Positions 1-9,145 of a DNA stretch of 64,000 bases are shown one piece after another (positions within the stretch are counted from its first letter, which is position 1; each line of letters starts with the position of its first letter). The DNA comes from Methylobacteriaceae bacterium (GTDB lineage Bacteria > Pseudomonadota > Alphaproteobacteria > Rhizobiales > Beijerinckiaceae). Both the position numbers and the translations under genes were made by a program. The notes below the pieces were generated by a model. The model saw only the letters and a list, made by a program, of their open reading frames with translations. It had not been told where the DNA came from and did no database searches. The stretch spans positions 186,001-250,000 of the forward strand of contig JACKJC010000004.1 in NCBI GenBank assembly GCA_020638195.1, given 5' to 3'.

Positions 1-52
1 GGCGCGGGTCAAATACGTTTTGCGCGGCGCCCGTCAGGCGCAACATCAAATG

Positions 53-90
53 GCGAGCGATCGATCAGATATTCGCTCGCTCAGGAGGAG
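53..90 (+). promoter_or_regulatory. Leader hairpin and ribosome binding site of the tannase-like gene
   Basis: A 7-bp inverted repeat, GCGAGCG (53-59) and CGCTCGC (74-80), closes a 14-nt AT-rich loop just upstream of a strong Shine-Dalgarno sequence AGGAGGAG (83-90), which is 8 nt from the ATG at 99. The hairpin could shield the leader or be an operator half-site pair; no -10/-35 pair is obvious in the 52 bases before it. No gene is visible in bases 1-98. Confidence 0.4.
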
Positions 91-98
91 ATAGATCG

Positions 99-1709
99 AT
101 GAAACGTGCCCTGAATGTTGTTCACGTCCGACGTCCTGTCGCGCTCATCGCGGGCTTTCTGTATTTCGTCGTGGGCGCGCACGTGCCGCCGGCATCAGCC
201 GCAGACGACTTGGTGACGATTGCGGACGGCGCAAACTCCTGCGCAGCGCTCAACGGTTCGAAAATCGCGTCGAGCGTCTTCGCTTTGCCGACGGGCGAGG
301 CGACGATCAGCGAAGCCGTACTGATCGGTCCCGATGAAGTCGCTGGTCTTCCAAAATATTGCCGCGTGCGAGGCTCCATCGGTGCAGCCTCGCTGGCCGA
401 TCCGCCGATACTCTTCCAGGTGAACCTGCCGAACCAGTGGAACCTCAAGACCGTCCTTTATGGCGGCAGCGGGCTCAATGGCGTTGTGGTGCAGGCGACC
501 GACCAGTTCAAGGCGGGCGGCGGCTCTGTTAGACCGGCGCTCGCACGTTACTATGTCACATACGGCAGCGACTCCGGACATCAGACGCCCGGCAATTCGT
601 TCTACAACAACGCTCAGGCCACGGCCAACTACAGCCACGAGGCCGTGAAGCGCTCGAAGGACCTCGCGAGTCATCTCGTCAAGACCTACTACGGCGGGAG
701 CGCGCGACGGAACTACCAGATCGGCGGCTCCAAGGGCGGCCAGGAAGGCCTTCAAGCCGCGCAACGCTATGCCGCCGATTTCGACGGCGTCGTCTCGAAC
801 TATCCCGCCGCGCAGAACGGGTCGCTCCGGCTCGGCTGGAACAGGATGTGGCACTTTGCATTCGATCCGCCTGGCGGTTCGCTCACCACGGCCAAACAGA
901 TCCTTCTGAAGAAGGCGGTGATGACGGCCTGCGACGGGCTCGACGGCGCCATGGACGGCATCGTATCTAATTTGCCGGCGTGCGGCCGCGCGTTCAAGGT
1001 CGAAAGCCTGCGCTGTCCCGACGGCGCCGATACCGGCGACACGTGTCTTTCCGACCGTCAGATCTTCGCGCTCAAGGACGCGGCGAAGGAGTTCACCTTT
1101 GCCTATCCGATGCCGAACGGCGTGCGCACCGTCGGCCCGTTTCCGACGCTAAATGGCGGCGATCTCCAGCTCTGGTTCGGTACGGGTCCGGATGGCACGC
1201 AGCAGGGCTTTTACAAGGCAAATAAGGTGCGCCCTGAAGCGCTCGGCGCGGAAGGCATCAGCGAAGCCGTGTGGCAAAACGAGGTGATGAAGGTCGCAAC
1301 GGTCTACGACGCCAGTAACCCTGATCTCGATGCGTTCAAGGTCAAGGGCGGCAAGATGCTGCTCGTGCAGGGCACGACCGACATGCTCGTCCCGCACCCG
1401 ATGACGACGCATTATTTCGAGGCGCTTCAGCGACGCTACGGCGCGAACGAACTGAAGAGTTTCGTTCGCTACTATGTCGTGCCCGGCTACGGTCACGGCC
1501 ATGGCGCGTTCAACCTGAGCTGGGATTCGCTCGCCGCGCTCGATGCGTGGGTAGAGACAGGCAAGGCCCCCGTCTCGCCGGTCGCAACCGACGTCAATCC
1601 GCAAAGCAGCGGTCGTCAGCGGCCGCTCTGCGAATATCCGACTTGGCCGAAATACAAGGGCGCCGGCGACATCAGTCTGGCGGAGAGCTTCTCTTGCGCG
1701 ACCGAATGA
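99..1709 (+). CDS. Secreted tannase/feruloyl esterase family alpha/beta hydrolase
   Basis: Protein of 536 residues. Residues 1-35 form a signal peptide (basic start, hydrophobic core, PPASA-AD cleavage region), so it acts in the periplasm or outside the cell. The body matches the tannase/feruloyl esterase family: the nucleophile motif GGSKGG puts the catalytic serine at about S211, a candidate acid is D428 in GTTDMLVP, and the histidine lies in the YGHGHG segment near 466-468. These enzymes cleave ester bonds of phenolic acids such as gallate or ferulate. It starts at an ATG 8 nt after AGGAGGAG. It is monocistronic and convergent with the AraC-type gene. A role in releasing an aromatic acid for the importers downstream is inference from neighbourhood only. 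Confidence 0.85.
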   Translation: MKRALNVVHVRRPVALIAGFLYFVVGAHVPPASAADDLVTIADGANSCAALNGSKIASSVFALPTGEATISEAVLIGPDEVAGLPKYCRVRGSIGAASLADPPILFQVNLPNQWNLKTVLYGGSGLNGVVVQATDQFKAGGGSVRPALARYYVTYGSDSGHQTPGNSFYNNAQATANYSHEAVKRSKDLASHLVKTYYGGSARRNYQIGGSKGGQEGLQAAQRYAADFDGVVSNYPAAQNGSLRLGWNRMWHFAFDPPGGSLTTAKQILLKKAVMTACDGLDGAMDGIVSNLPACGRAFKVESLRCPDGADTGDTCLSDRQIFALKDAAKEFTFAYPMPNGVRTVGPFPTLNGGDLQLWFGTGPDGTQQGFYKANKVRPEALGAEGISEAVWQNEVMKVATVYDASNPDLDAFKVKGGKMLLVQGTTDMLVPHPMTTHYFEALQRRYGANELKSFVRYYVVPGYGHGHGAFNLSWDSLAALDAWVETGKAPVSPVATDVNPQSSGRQRPLCEYPTWPKYKGAGDISLAESFSCATE

Positions 1710-1712
1710 TGC

Positions 1713-1733
1713 GCGCCGAATTCTGATCGGCGC
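1713..1733. terminator. Weak hairpin between convergent genes
   Basis: GCGCCG (1713-1718) pairs with CGGCGC (1728-1733) around a 9-nt loop, 4 nt after the tannase-like stop codon and before the end of the convergent AraC gene. There is no T tract, so this is only a candidate terminator. Confidence 0.3.
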
Positions 1734-1778
1734 AACACAGCGAAAGGAGGCAATCAGCCACTTGCCGTAGTTCCGATT

Positions 1779-2720
1779 TTACCCGCCGAACTGCCCTGGC
1801 GCGCAGCCGAACAGGCTGCGGAACTGCCGGTTGAAGTAGGAAACGTCGTTGAACCCGCTGGCGTAGGCGATACTGGATATGAGCTTGGGGTCCCGTTCCT
1901 TGCGTCGATCGAGGAGCATCTGGCATGCCCTCTCGAACCGCTTCTTGAGCAGGTAGTCCGTCGGCGTTGTCCCCGCCAATGCAAAAGCGCGCTGCACTTG
2001 CCGGATCGACACGCCGAGCGCATCGGCGACCCTTTGCGGCGTCACCGAACTGTCGGAGAAAAAGCGATCCAGATAAGCGATGCCGGCTTCGAGCAGTCGC
2101 GCCCGTGAGACTTCCGCCTCGATCCCGGACTTCGAGCCGACCGGCGCCTGCTCATGGAGCAACGCGCCCAGCAGGCCGAACATCGCCTCCTTGATGTAAA
2201 AGTTTTGCTGCTCGGTGCTATCGCCGCAGAAAGCCTTGGCGAGAACCGCGCTCATGGCAATGGCGTGATAGTCGTCGCGCTGCGCATGGCGTCCGCCGAT
2301 AGCGGCCGATCCAAATCGGTCGCGCATATCGTTGCGCGGCAGGTGCAAGGAAAGCTGGCGGCTGTAGGCGCCGAAAAATGTGAACTGCGACGGCCTGGCG
2401 CTGTCGATCAAGATCAGATCACCGGGCTTCATCATGAACGTCACATCGTTCTGCTGCATGAGCGCATGGCCTTCCTCCTGAAAAATCAGGAAGAAATTGT
2501 CGCCGGCGTCCCTGCGGACATCCTGCGCCGTGCGGCGGATGACCTGCACGTCCTTGGCGACATGCGCCATCTCGATGCCCGCCCGCTCATCAAGGGAAAT
2601 GCAACCTTTGACGGTCGTACGTTCCTCCTTGCCCGAGACTTCGAACGAGCCGCAGATCGCGCGCAGATCCGCCTGAAACTGTTCTACCGGCATCTGCGCC
2701 GGCTTCAGATTCATCAGCAT
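1779..2720 (-). CDS. AraC family transcriptional regulator
   Basis: Protein of 313 residues when started at the ATG at 2720, which has GGGAGG 4 nt upstream; an open frame runs further upstream to 2828 but lacks a ribosome binding site. The N-terminal two thirds resemble the AraC-binding-like domain (segments DLILIDSARP and GAYSRQLSLHLPR). The C-terminal 100 residues are an AraC double helix-turn-helix, with the second-helix signature IAYASGFNDVSYFNRQFR followed by FGCAPGQFG. It is divergent from the aldehyde dehydrogenase gene, so it probably controls that operon (alcohol/aldehyde oxidation plus import), as is usual for divergent AraC genes. Ligand unknown. Confidence 0.9.
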   Translation of the reverse strand: MLMNLKPAQMPVEQFQADLRAICGSFEVSGKEERTTVKGCISLDERAGIEMAHVAKDVQVIRRTAQDVRRDAGDNFFLIFQEEGHALMQQNDVTFMMKPGDLILIDSARPSQFTFFGAYSRQLSLHLPRNDMRDRFGSAAIGGRHAQRDDYHAIAMSAVLAKAFCGDSTEQQNFYIKEAMFGLLGALLHEQAPVGSKSGIEAEVSRARLLEAGIAYLDRFFSDSSVTPQRVADALGVSIRQVQRAFALAGTTPTDYLLKKRFERACQMLLDRRKERDPKLISSIAYASGFNDVSYFNRQFRSLFGCAPGQFGG

Positions 2721-2812
2721 GCCGCCCTCCCGTCGGGCCGCGCCGGGTCTTCCCGGTCGCGTGAGTCCAGAAGAATTGTCGCCACACTCCAAGACGCGAC
2801 CGGCAATGTAGC

Positions 2813-2824
2813 TTAACATGTTAA
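2813..2824. promoter_or_regulatory. Palindrome TTAACATGTTAA in the divergent AraC/aldehyde dehydrogenase promoter region
   Basis: A perfect 12-bp palindrome, TTAACATGTTAA, lies in the 134-bp gap between the divergent starts at 2720 and 2855, in locally AT-rich DNA. Its place fits an operator for the regulated operon. AraC proteins more often bind direct repeats, so the binding protein is not certain. Confidence 0.4.
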
Positions 2825-2854
2825 TCAATGAAAAGTGCCATAAGGGAGGAGAGC

Positions 2855-4261
2855 ATGTCCGACTTCGGCATGTTGATCGACGGTCGTCGTGTCGATGCGG
2901 CGGCGACGTTTTTGGTCACGAACCCGGCGACCGGGGCGGTCGTCGGCGCCGCAGCCAACGCCACGCCTTCCGATCTCGATGCGGCCGTCGCCGCAGCGCA
3001 ACGCGCATTCGAAACATGGTCGAAGAAGAGCGACCTCGAGCTCAAGGCTGCCTGCGAGGCTGTGGTGGCCAAGATTCAGGAGCACGCCGAGGAGATCGCG
3101 CAGCTTCTGACGGCGGAACAGGGCAAGCCGCTCAATGGCATGGGGTCGCGCTTCGAGCTCAGCGGGGCCGCCGCCTGGGCCGGCCACACGGCCAGCCTGT
3201 CACTGCCGGTCAAGGTGCTGCAGGACAACAACGAAGGGCGCGTCGAACTCTACCGCAAGCCGCTCGGCGTCGTCGGCTCGATTACGCCGTGGAACTGGCC
3301 GGTCATGATCGCGGTCTGGCACATTCTGCCGGCTATCCGCACCGGCAATACGGTCGTCATCAAGCCCTCGCCGCACACGCCGCTCTCGACCGTGCGTCTG
3401 GTCGAAATCATCAACGAGGCGCTGCCGCCCGGCGTCGTCAATGTCGTGACCTCCGATGATGTGACGCACAATATCGGCGGCGCCATGTCGTCGCACCCCG
3501 GCATCCGCAAGATGGTGTTTACGGGTTCGATCGCGACCGGCAAGAAAGTGATGATGAACGCTGCGGAGACCATGAAGCGGTTGACGCTCGAACTCGGCGG
3601 CAACGACGCGGGAATCGTGCTGCCGGACGTCGATCCCAAGGCGATCGCGGAGGGCCTGTTCTGGGGTGGCTTCATCAACAACGGCCAGACCTGCGCTGCA
3701 ATGAAGCGTCTCTATGTCCATGAAGACGTCTACGACGAAGTGTGCGCCGCACTGGTCGACTATGCCCGCAACGTGCCGGTCGGAAACGGTCAGGAGGAGG
3801 GCGCGGTTCTCGGTCCGATCGCCAACCGGATGCAGTTCGACAAGGTCAAGCGTCTCGTGGACGCGGCCAGCACGAAAGGACGCGTCCTGCTCGGCGGCAA
3901 ACCGGGCGACGGGCTCTTCTTTCCACCGACCCTGATCGCGGATCTCTCGGCGGAAGACCCACTGGTCGCCGAAGAGCAATTCGGGCCGGCCCTGCCGATC
4001 ATCAAATATTCAGATGTCGAGGACGCCATCGCCCAGGCCAACGCCACGGAAAACGGGCTCGGCGGTTCCGTATGGTCGAAAAATGTCGAGAAAGCCAGGG
4101 AGATCGGCCGACGCCTCGAATGTGGCTCGGTATGGATCAACAAGCATGGCGCCATTCAGCCGAACGCGCCGTTCGGAGGCGTGAAATCCTCCGGGCTCGG
4201 TGTGGAATTCGGCGAAGAAGGATTGGCCGAATACACTGATATCCAAGTCGTGTTCAGCTGA
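2855..4261 (+). CDS. NAD(P)-dependent aldehyde dehydrogenase
   Basis: Protein of 468 residues, a full-length aldehyde dehydrogenase superfamily member oxidising an aldehyde to a carboxylic acid in the cytoplasm. The general base is about E246 in LELGGND and the catalytic thiol about C280 in NNGQTCAA; the cofactor-site segments TPWNWPV and KPSPHTP are present, as is the C-terminal EEQFGPALP segment. The start at 2855 is chosen because GGGAGGA precedes it by 5 nt; an upstream in-frame ATG at 2828 has none. The next gene, 10 bp downstream, encodes a flavin alcohol oxidoreductase, so the pair probably converts an alcohol to its acid in two steps. Confidence 0.93.
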   Translation: MSDFGMLIDGRRVDAAATFLVTNPATGAVVGAAANATPSDLDAAVAAAQRAFETWSKKSDLELKAACEAVVAKIQEHAEEIAQLLTAEQGKPLNGMGSRFELSGAAAWAGHTASLSLPVKVLQDNNEGRVELYRKPLGVVGSITPWNWPVMIAVWHILPAIRTGNTVVIKPSPHTPLSTVRLVEIINEALPPGVVNVVTSDDVTHNIGGAMSSHPGIRKMVFTGSIATGKKVMMNAAETMKRLTLELGGNDAGIVLPDVDPKAIAEGLFWGGFINNGQTCAAMKRLYVHEDVYDEVCAALVDYARNVPVGNGQEEGAVLGPIANRMQFDKVKRLVDAASTKGRVLLGGKPGDGLFFPPTLIADLSAEDPLVAEEQFGPALPIIKYSDVEDAIAQANATENGLGGSVWSKNVEKAREIGRRLECGSVWINKHGAIQPNAPFGGVKSSGLGVEFGEEGLAEYTDIQVVFS

Positions 4262-4271
4262 GGGTGCCGCG

Positions 4272-5870
4272 ATGGAACAATTCGACTACGTCATCGTCGG
4301 CGGCGGCTCGTCCGGTTGTGTCATCGCCTCGCGCCTGAGCGAAGACCCCGGCATGAAGGTCCTGCTGATCGAAAGCGGCCGCCGGGACGACGATCGTTGG
4401 ATCAAGATTCCCGCCACCTTCTTCAAGGTCGTCCAGAAAGGCGTCGATGTCGTCGCCTATGCCGGCGAGAAGTCCGACAAGCTGAACGGCCGCGAGAACA
4501 TCGTGTTGCAGGGCCACGTGATCGGCGGCAGCTCCTCGGTCAACGCCATGTTGTATATCCGCGGCCAGTCGGACGACTACGACTCGTGGGCGCAGGACGG
4601 CAATCGCGGCTGGAGCTATCGCGACGTACTCCCGGTCTTCCGCGACCTCGAAAGCAATATGGAGATCGCCGACGAGCACCATGGCACCGAAGGCGAGCTT
4701 CGCGTATCGGAGACCGGCTTCCATCACCCGCTCAGCCGCGCCTTCATCCGCGCGGCGCAGCAGGTCGGCATCCGTTACAACCCAGATTTCAACGGCGCCA
4801 AGCAGGAAGGCGTCGGCTTCTACCAGACGACGACGCATGACGGCCGCCGCTGGTCCGCTGCGGACGCATTCCTGCGGAAGGCCGAGGCGCGCGGAAATCT
4901 GAAGATCATGACCGAAACGCGCGTCGCGAAAGTGACGTTCGAGGGCGGTCGCGCGACAGGCGTCGTCCTTCAGGATGGAACGCCCATCGGCGCTGCGGGC
5001 GAGGTCATCCTGTGCGCCGGCGCGATCGAGACGCCGCGCCTGCTGCAACTCTCGGGGGTCGGCGACGCCGCGCATCTGAAATCGCACGGCATCGAGGTCG
5101 TTTCCGAGCTTCCCGGCGTCGGCAGCAATTTCCAGGACCACCTGGAAGCCAATATCCAGTGCTACACGCGCGACCCGATCTCGCTCTACCGGCAGGACAA
5201 GGGCCTCGCCTCGGTCTGGCACATGGCGCAGTACATGGCGTTCAGGACGGGTCTGCTGACTTCCAACGTCGTGGAATGCGGCGGTTTCGTCGATGTGTCC
5301 GGCGCGGGCATTCCCGATATCCAGTTCCATGTGTTGCCGTTCATGGTCGGCTGGGTCGATCGCGCGCCGATCGAGGCGCATGGCATGTCCGTCAACCCTT
5401 GTTTTCTGCGGCCACGGTCGCGCGGCTCGGTCAGGCTGCGCTCGTCCGACCCGAAAGAGCGCGCGCTGTTCGACGCCGGCAGCTTCTCCGATCCGGAAGA
5501 TCTCGAGCTCCTGTTGCGCGGCACGAAGAAGGCGATCGAGATCTTTCGGGCGCCGGCTCTCGCCAGTGTGGTGAAGGAGTTCGCACTTCCCTCGCCACAG
5601 GCGCTCAGCGACGACGACGCGTTGCGCGATTTCCTGCGCAACACCGCAAAGACCGTCTTCCACCCCGTCGGCACCGCCAAGATGGGACCGGATACGGACA
5701 GGATGTCGGTCGTCGATGTCGAACTGCGCGTAAAGGGCGTGCGCGGCCTGCGCGTGGCGGACGCCTCGATCATGCCGCGCCTCATTTCCGGCAATACGAA
5801 CGCGCCCGTCATCATGATCGCAGAACGGGCCGCGCGCTTCATCTCCGGCAAGGAGTCGCTTGTTTCATAA
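4272..5870 (+). CDS. GMC family FAD-dependent alcohol/choline-type oxidoreductase
   Basis: Protein of 532 residues. The N terminus carries the ADP-binding GGGSSG motif (residues 9-14) in a beta-alpha-beta FAD fold; HVIGGSSSVNAMLYIRG matches GMC signature 1 and GAIETPRLLQLSGVG matches GMC signature 2. The C-terminal segment HPVGTAKMG contains the conserved active-site histidine and NTNAPVIMIAERAA closes the FAD domain. GMC enzymes oxidise primary alcohols to aldehydes; choline dehydrogenase is one member, but nothing here fixes the substrate. The start at 4272 gives the usual N terminus. It is co-transcribed with the aldehyde dehydrogenase just upstream and the ABC importer downstream. Confidence 0.92.
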   Translation: MEQFDYVIVGGGSSGCVIASRLSEDPGMKVLLIESGRRDDDRWIKIPATFFKVVQKGVDVVAYAGEKSDKLNGRENIVLQGHVIGGSSSVNAMLYIRGQSDDYDSWAQDGNRGWSYRDVLPVFRDLESNMEIADEHHGTEGELRVSETGFHHPLSRAFIRAAQQVGIRYNPDFNGAKQEGVGFYQTTTHDGRRWSAADAFLRKAEARGNLKIMTETRVAKVTFEGGRATGVVLQDGTPIGAAGEVILCAGAIETPRLLQLSGVGDAAHLKSHGIEVVSELPGVGSNFQDHLEANIQCYTRDPISLYRQDKGLASVWHMAQYMAFRTGLLTSNVVECGGFVDVSGAGIPDIQFHVLPFMVGWVDRAPIEAHGMSVNPCFLRPRSRGSVRLRSSDPKERALFDAGSFSDPEDLELLLRGTKKAIEIFRAPALASVVKEFALPSPQALSDDDALRDFLRNTAKTVFHPVGTAKMGPDTDRMSVVDVELRVKGVRGLRVADASIMPRLISGNTNAPVIMIAERAARFISGKESLVS

Positions 5871-5895
5871 GTAAGCTTCAAAGGGAGGAAACATC

Positions 5896-7146
5896 ATGAG
5901 CAAGGCAATCTACGCAGGCATTCTTCTGGCGGGGACGTTTCTCGCTCCCCATATTGCGCTGGCTGCGCCGTCGTGCGGCGCAAACACCGGGCAAGCCGCT
6001 ACCGGCAAGCCGATCAAGGTAGGCGGCATTTACGGGGCCGCGGCGCCTGGCGATTTCTCGGCGGCGTCCAAGGCCGCCGGCGCGTACTTCAAGTGCGTGA
6101 ACGCAAATGGCGGCATCAAGGGCCGCCCGATCGAATACCTCGTCGAGAACGATCAGTGGAACCCGGAGCTGGCGGCGCAGGCCGCTGCGAAGCTCGTCGG
6201 CGATCAGAAGGTCGTCGCTCTCGTCGGCAGCGGGTCTTTCGTGGAAATGAGCGTGAATGCGCCGTTCTATCGCAAGAACAACGTGATGGAGATGGCGTCC
6301 GCCTGCGCGGTCTCGGAATGCTTCGAGAGCTCGAACATCGTGTCGACGAACCAGGGACCGTTGCCGTCCTCGATTGGCGCGGCGATGTATGCGGTCGAGA
6401 AGCTCGGCGCCAAGAACGTCGTCTGCATCGGCCTCGCCATACCCTCGGTCGGCAACTGGTCCTGCGGCGCGACCGAAAAATACATGCAGTCCAAGGGGCT
6501 CAAGGGCGCCTCGGTCCTCCTCAATCCTGCTTCGCCGGACGTGAATTCCGGGTTGCTCGAAGCTGTCGCCTCGGGCGCGGATTCGATTCTCGTGAATCTG
6601 CCCGCCGGCCTTGCCAACGCCTTCCTCGCGGCTGCGAAGGAGCAGGATCTGCGCGACAAGTACAGCTGGACCTCTTCCACGCCTCTGTACGACGTCTCCG
6701 TGCCGAAGGCTCTCGGCGACTACTGGAACGGTAAGGTCTACGTCAGCGCCGAACTGACCATGCTGGACGGCAAGGGGCCAGACAACCAGAACTGGCTCGC
6801 CGTGATGAACGCCTACGGCAAGTCCACCGACCCGCGCGATACGTTCAGCCAGTCGGGCTATCTGTCCGCCAAATATTTCGTCGAGACACTACTCGCGATG
6901 GACCCGGCCAAACTCGATGACCGTGGCGCTGTGACGGCGGCGATCAAGGCGATCAAGGGCAAGAAGTCCGACATGATGTGCGGACCCTACTATGTCGGCG
7001 ACGCTGATCGCCACATGCCGAACCACGCCGGCATCATGGTCGTCATCAAGAACGGCGGTTTCGAGAAGGTCCGCGACTGCTTCCAGTACGAGGGTCCCTA
7101 TTTCGCTCCGCTGCTCGCGACCGAAAAGGCAATGGGTCTGAACTGA
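5896..7146 (+). CDS. Branched-chain-type ABC transporter substrate-binding protein
   Basis: Protein of 416 residues with a signal peptide (residues 1-23, ending HIALA) and the Leu/Ile/Val-binding-protein (type I periplasmic binding) fold: IKVGGIYG near the N terminus, NANGGIKGRPIEYLVEND and a QKVVALVGSGSF strand-loop. These proteins bind amino acids, aromatic acids or other small organic acids in the periplasm. GGGAGGA lies upstream of the ATG. It is the first of five importer genes in order binding protein, two permeases, two ATPases. The cysteines (C27, and pairs near 134-140) could form disulphides. A hairpin follows the stop codon and may raise the level of this message over the permease messages. 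Confidence 0.9.
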   Translation: MSKAIYAGILLAGTFLAPHIALAAPSCGANTGQAATGKPIKVGGIYGAAAPGDFSAASKAAGAYFKCVNANGGIKGRPIEYLVENDQWNPELAAQAAAKLVGDQKVVALVGSGSFVEMSVNAPFYRKNNVMEMASACAVSECFESSNIVSTNQGPLPSSIGAAMYAVEKLGAKNVVCIGLAIPSVGNWSCGATEKYMQSKGLKGASVLLNPASPDVNSGLLEAVASGADSILVNLPAGLANAFLAAAKEQDLRDKYSWTSSTPLYDVSVPKALGDYWNGKVYVSAELTMLDGKGPDNQNWLAVMNAYGKSTDPRDTFSQSGYLSAKYFVETLLAMDPAKLDDRGAVTAAIKAIKGKKSDMMCGPYYVGDADRHMPNHAGIMVVIKNGGFEKVRDCFQYEGPYFAPLLATEKAMGLN

Positions 7147-7165
7147 TCCGAACATCTCGACCGAT

Positions 7166-7190
7166 CCGGCCACGGTTCTTCCGTGGCCGG
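7166..7190 (+). promoter_or_regulatory. Intercistronic hairpin after the binding-protein gene
   Basis: CCGGCCACGG (7166-7175) and CCGTGGCCGG (7181-7190) form a perfect 10-bp stem with loop TTCTT, 19 nt after the binding-protein stop codon and before the first permease. There is no T run, so a 3'-end-stabilising or partial-termination element is more likely than a full terminator. The second importer cluster has a hairpin in the same place. Confidence 0.6.
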
Positions 7191-7223
7191 GCCGGCGCTA
7201 TGCTGGGGCAGGACCTACTGAAC

Positions 7224-8177
7224 ATGCGACCTGTACTCCCCTATCTCGGCTACGCGCTCATCGTCGTCGCCGCCTATATTTTCCTGGCTGCAGGCAAGCC
7301 CACTCTCGTCAGCGGGCTCTTCGTCGTGTCCGGACTTGCCGTCGGCTCGCTCTACGCACTCGGCGGCATTGGCCTCGTCGTGCTCTATCGCGCGACCGGC
7401 GTGCTAAATCTGGCGTCGGGCGCGGTCGGGGCGGTCGGCGTGATGCTCGCCTGGGAATTGCAGCAGCGTGGCTGGCCTCAGGCAATCTCCTGGGCTGCGG
7501 CGCTGGCGACAGCGATGGCGCTCTCGTTGCTCTACGGCCGCTTGATCGCGCCGGGCCTCGCTTGGCGCGATCCCATCGTCAAGGCGGTCGCGACGCTCGG
7601 CTTCGCGCTCATCATCCTCGGCGTCACCACTTTTCTCTGGCGGACCGATGTGGTGCGCAAGTTCACGCTGCCGACCGATAATCAAGCGATGATGCTCCTG
7701 GGCCTGCGCGTTACGCTGACGCGGTTCATCGTCGTGTTCGCAACGGTCTCCATCGTCGCTGGTATCTGGTTCTATCTTGCCCGCACGCGCACCGGGCTGC
7801 AGATGCGCTCACTGGCCAATGACCGAGATCTTTCGGCGCTGATCGGCGTGCGCATCCTTCGGGTCGAAAGCATCGCCTGGGCGATCGCCGGCGCCATCGC
7901 CGGATTTACCGGCCTCATGTTCGGCGATCTCCTTCGCCTCGAGCCTTTCGTGATCACCTTCATGGTGATCCCGTGTGTCGCCGCTGCGATTTGCGGACGC
8001 CTCGAAAACCTCGGCTTGGTTCTGGTCGGCGGATTGACCATGGGCGTCGTGGAATCGCTCCTGACTTTCTCGCCGACGCTGAAAAACATCAGGCCCATTG
8101 CGCCCTTCTTCATCGCAGCGGCTGTTCTGATCGTCATGCAGCGCGGCCATCAGCTCGTATTCGCAAGGGACGAGTGA
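7224..8177 (+). CDS. Branched-chain-type ABC transporter permease (LivH-like)
   Basis: Protein of 317 residues from the ATG at 7224, preceded by CAGGA about 10 nt away; an in-frame ATG at 7200 has no ribosome binding site and sits against the hairpin. About eight hydrophobic segments span the inner membrane. The segment GGIGLVVLYRATGVLNLASGAVG matches the LivH-family conserved loop after the first helices, and NDRDLSALIGVRILRVES matches the cytoplasmic coupling loop. It pairs with the next permease, whose start overlaps this stop (TGATG). Confidence 0.88.
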   Translation: MRPVLPYLGYALIVVAAYIFLAAGKPTLVSGLFVVSGLAVGSLYALGGIGLVVLYRATGVLNLASGAVGAVGVMLAWELQQRGWPQAISWAAALATAMALSLLYGRLIAPGLAWRDPIVKAVATLGFALIILGVTTFLWRTDVVRKFTLPTDNQAMMLLGLRVTLTRFIVVFATVSIVAGIWFYLARTRTGLQMRSLANDRDLSALIGVRILRVESIAWAIAGAIAGFTGLMFGDLLRLEPFVITFMVIPCVAAAICGRLENLGLVLVGGLTMGVVESLLTFSPTLKNIRPIAPFFIAAAVLIVMQRGHQLVFARDE

Positions 8178-9145
8178 TGCTGGCGATCACACGTTCGGGC
8201 TTGGCCGGAACAGTCTTTTTCCTGATCGCGCTGCTCGCCTTGCCGGCGCTCGCCGACGGGCAGTGGATCAAGATATTCATTTCCACGGGTTGCTTCGTCA
8301 TCGCCGCCAGTGGCGTCGCCTTCATGTATTCGCGCCTTGGCATGGTCTCGCTCGGCCAGGTGGCGTTGATGGGCGTGGGCGGCTGGGTGACGCTGCGCAT
8401 GAACCATGCGTTCAACCTGCCGTTCGAGATCAATGTGGCGGTCGCCGGCGCTGTCACGCTGGTGTTTGGCTGGCTTCTGGCTCTGCCGGCGCTGCGCATG
8501 CGCGGCCTTTACCTCGCGCTCATCACCCTGATGGCCGCCGGCGGCCTCGAAGTCATCTTCTCCACCTTCCGCTTTCCGAACGGCGGGCCGGGGTTCTGGG
8601 GCGTCATGCCATCCGTTGCAGCGCCGTTCCGGCGGCCGTGGATCGCCCAGAGCGATACAGCCTATCTGCGCTACATCATGGCGGCGGCCTTTTTCGGCTT
8701 CGTGCTGATCGAACTGCATCGCCGCATGGCGCCCGGGCGCGCCTGGGCGATGATCCGTCGCTCCGAAGCCGCTGCCCTCGCATCGGGTGTCAACGTCGTC
8801 TACTACAAGGCTTGGGCGTTCGGGCTCTCCGGATTTCTGGCCGGCGTCGCCGGCGGCCTGCTGGCTGGCGGGCTCGGCCTTCTGGACGCCGCGACCTTCC
8901 GGGCGTCGGAATCGATCATGCTGTTTGCGCTGTCCGTCGTCGGCGGCGCGCGATTCTGGCTTGGCGCGGTGATTGCCGGCGTCCTCTATCGGGTCATGCC
9001 CGCCCTTTTCAGCAACTGGGGAATCAATTCGGACCTGACGCTGGTCATCTTCGGCGCCGCCCTGCTGCACGCGATCATGACAGCGCCAGACGGCCTTTCC
9101 GGGCAGATCCTGCAGGCGTTCGGCAAAGTGACGAGGCGCGCATGA
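8177..9145 (+). CDS. Branched-chain-type ABC transporter permease (LivM-like)
   Basis: Protein of 322 residues, multi-spanning inner-membrane permease of the LivM family. The conserved MYSRLGMVSLGQVALMGVG loop and the RRSEAAALASGVNVVYYK coupling segment are both present. The start codon shares one base with the upstream permease stop, and its own stop overlaps the next start as ATGA, so translation of permeases and ATPases is coupled. It forms the transmembrane channel with the LivH-like partner. Confidence 0.88.
   Translation: MLAITRSGLAGTVFFLIALLALPALADGQWIKIFISTGCFVIAASGVAFMYSRLGMVSLGQVALMGVGGWVTLRMNHAFNLPFEINVAVAGAVTLVFGWLLALPALRMRGLYLALITLMAAGGLEVIFSTFRFPNGGPGFWGVMPSVAAPFRRPWIAQSDTAYLRYIMAAAFFGFVLIELHRRMAPGRAWAMIRRSEAAALASGVNVVYYKAWAFGLSGFLAGVAGGLLAGGLGLLDAATFRASESIMLFALSVVGGARFWLGAVIAGVLYRVMPALFSNWGINSDLTLVIFGAALLHAIMTAPDGLSGQILQAFGKVTRRA

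Noticed and set aside
4254..5663. Long open frame on the minus strand opposite the GMC oxidoreductase
   Set aside because: High-GC codon bias leaves the opposite strand open. It has no ribosome binding site or recognisable domain, and the plus-strand product is a clear family member.
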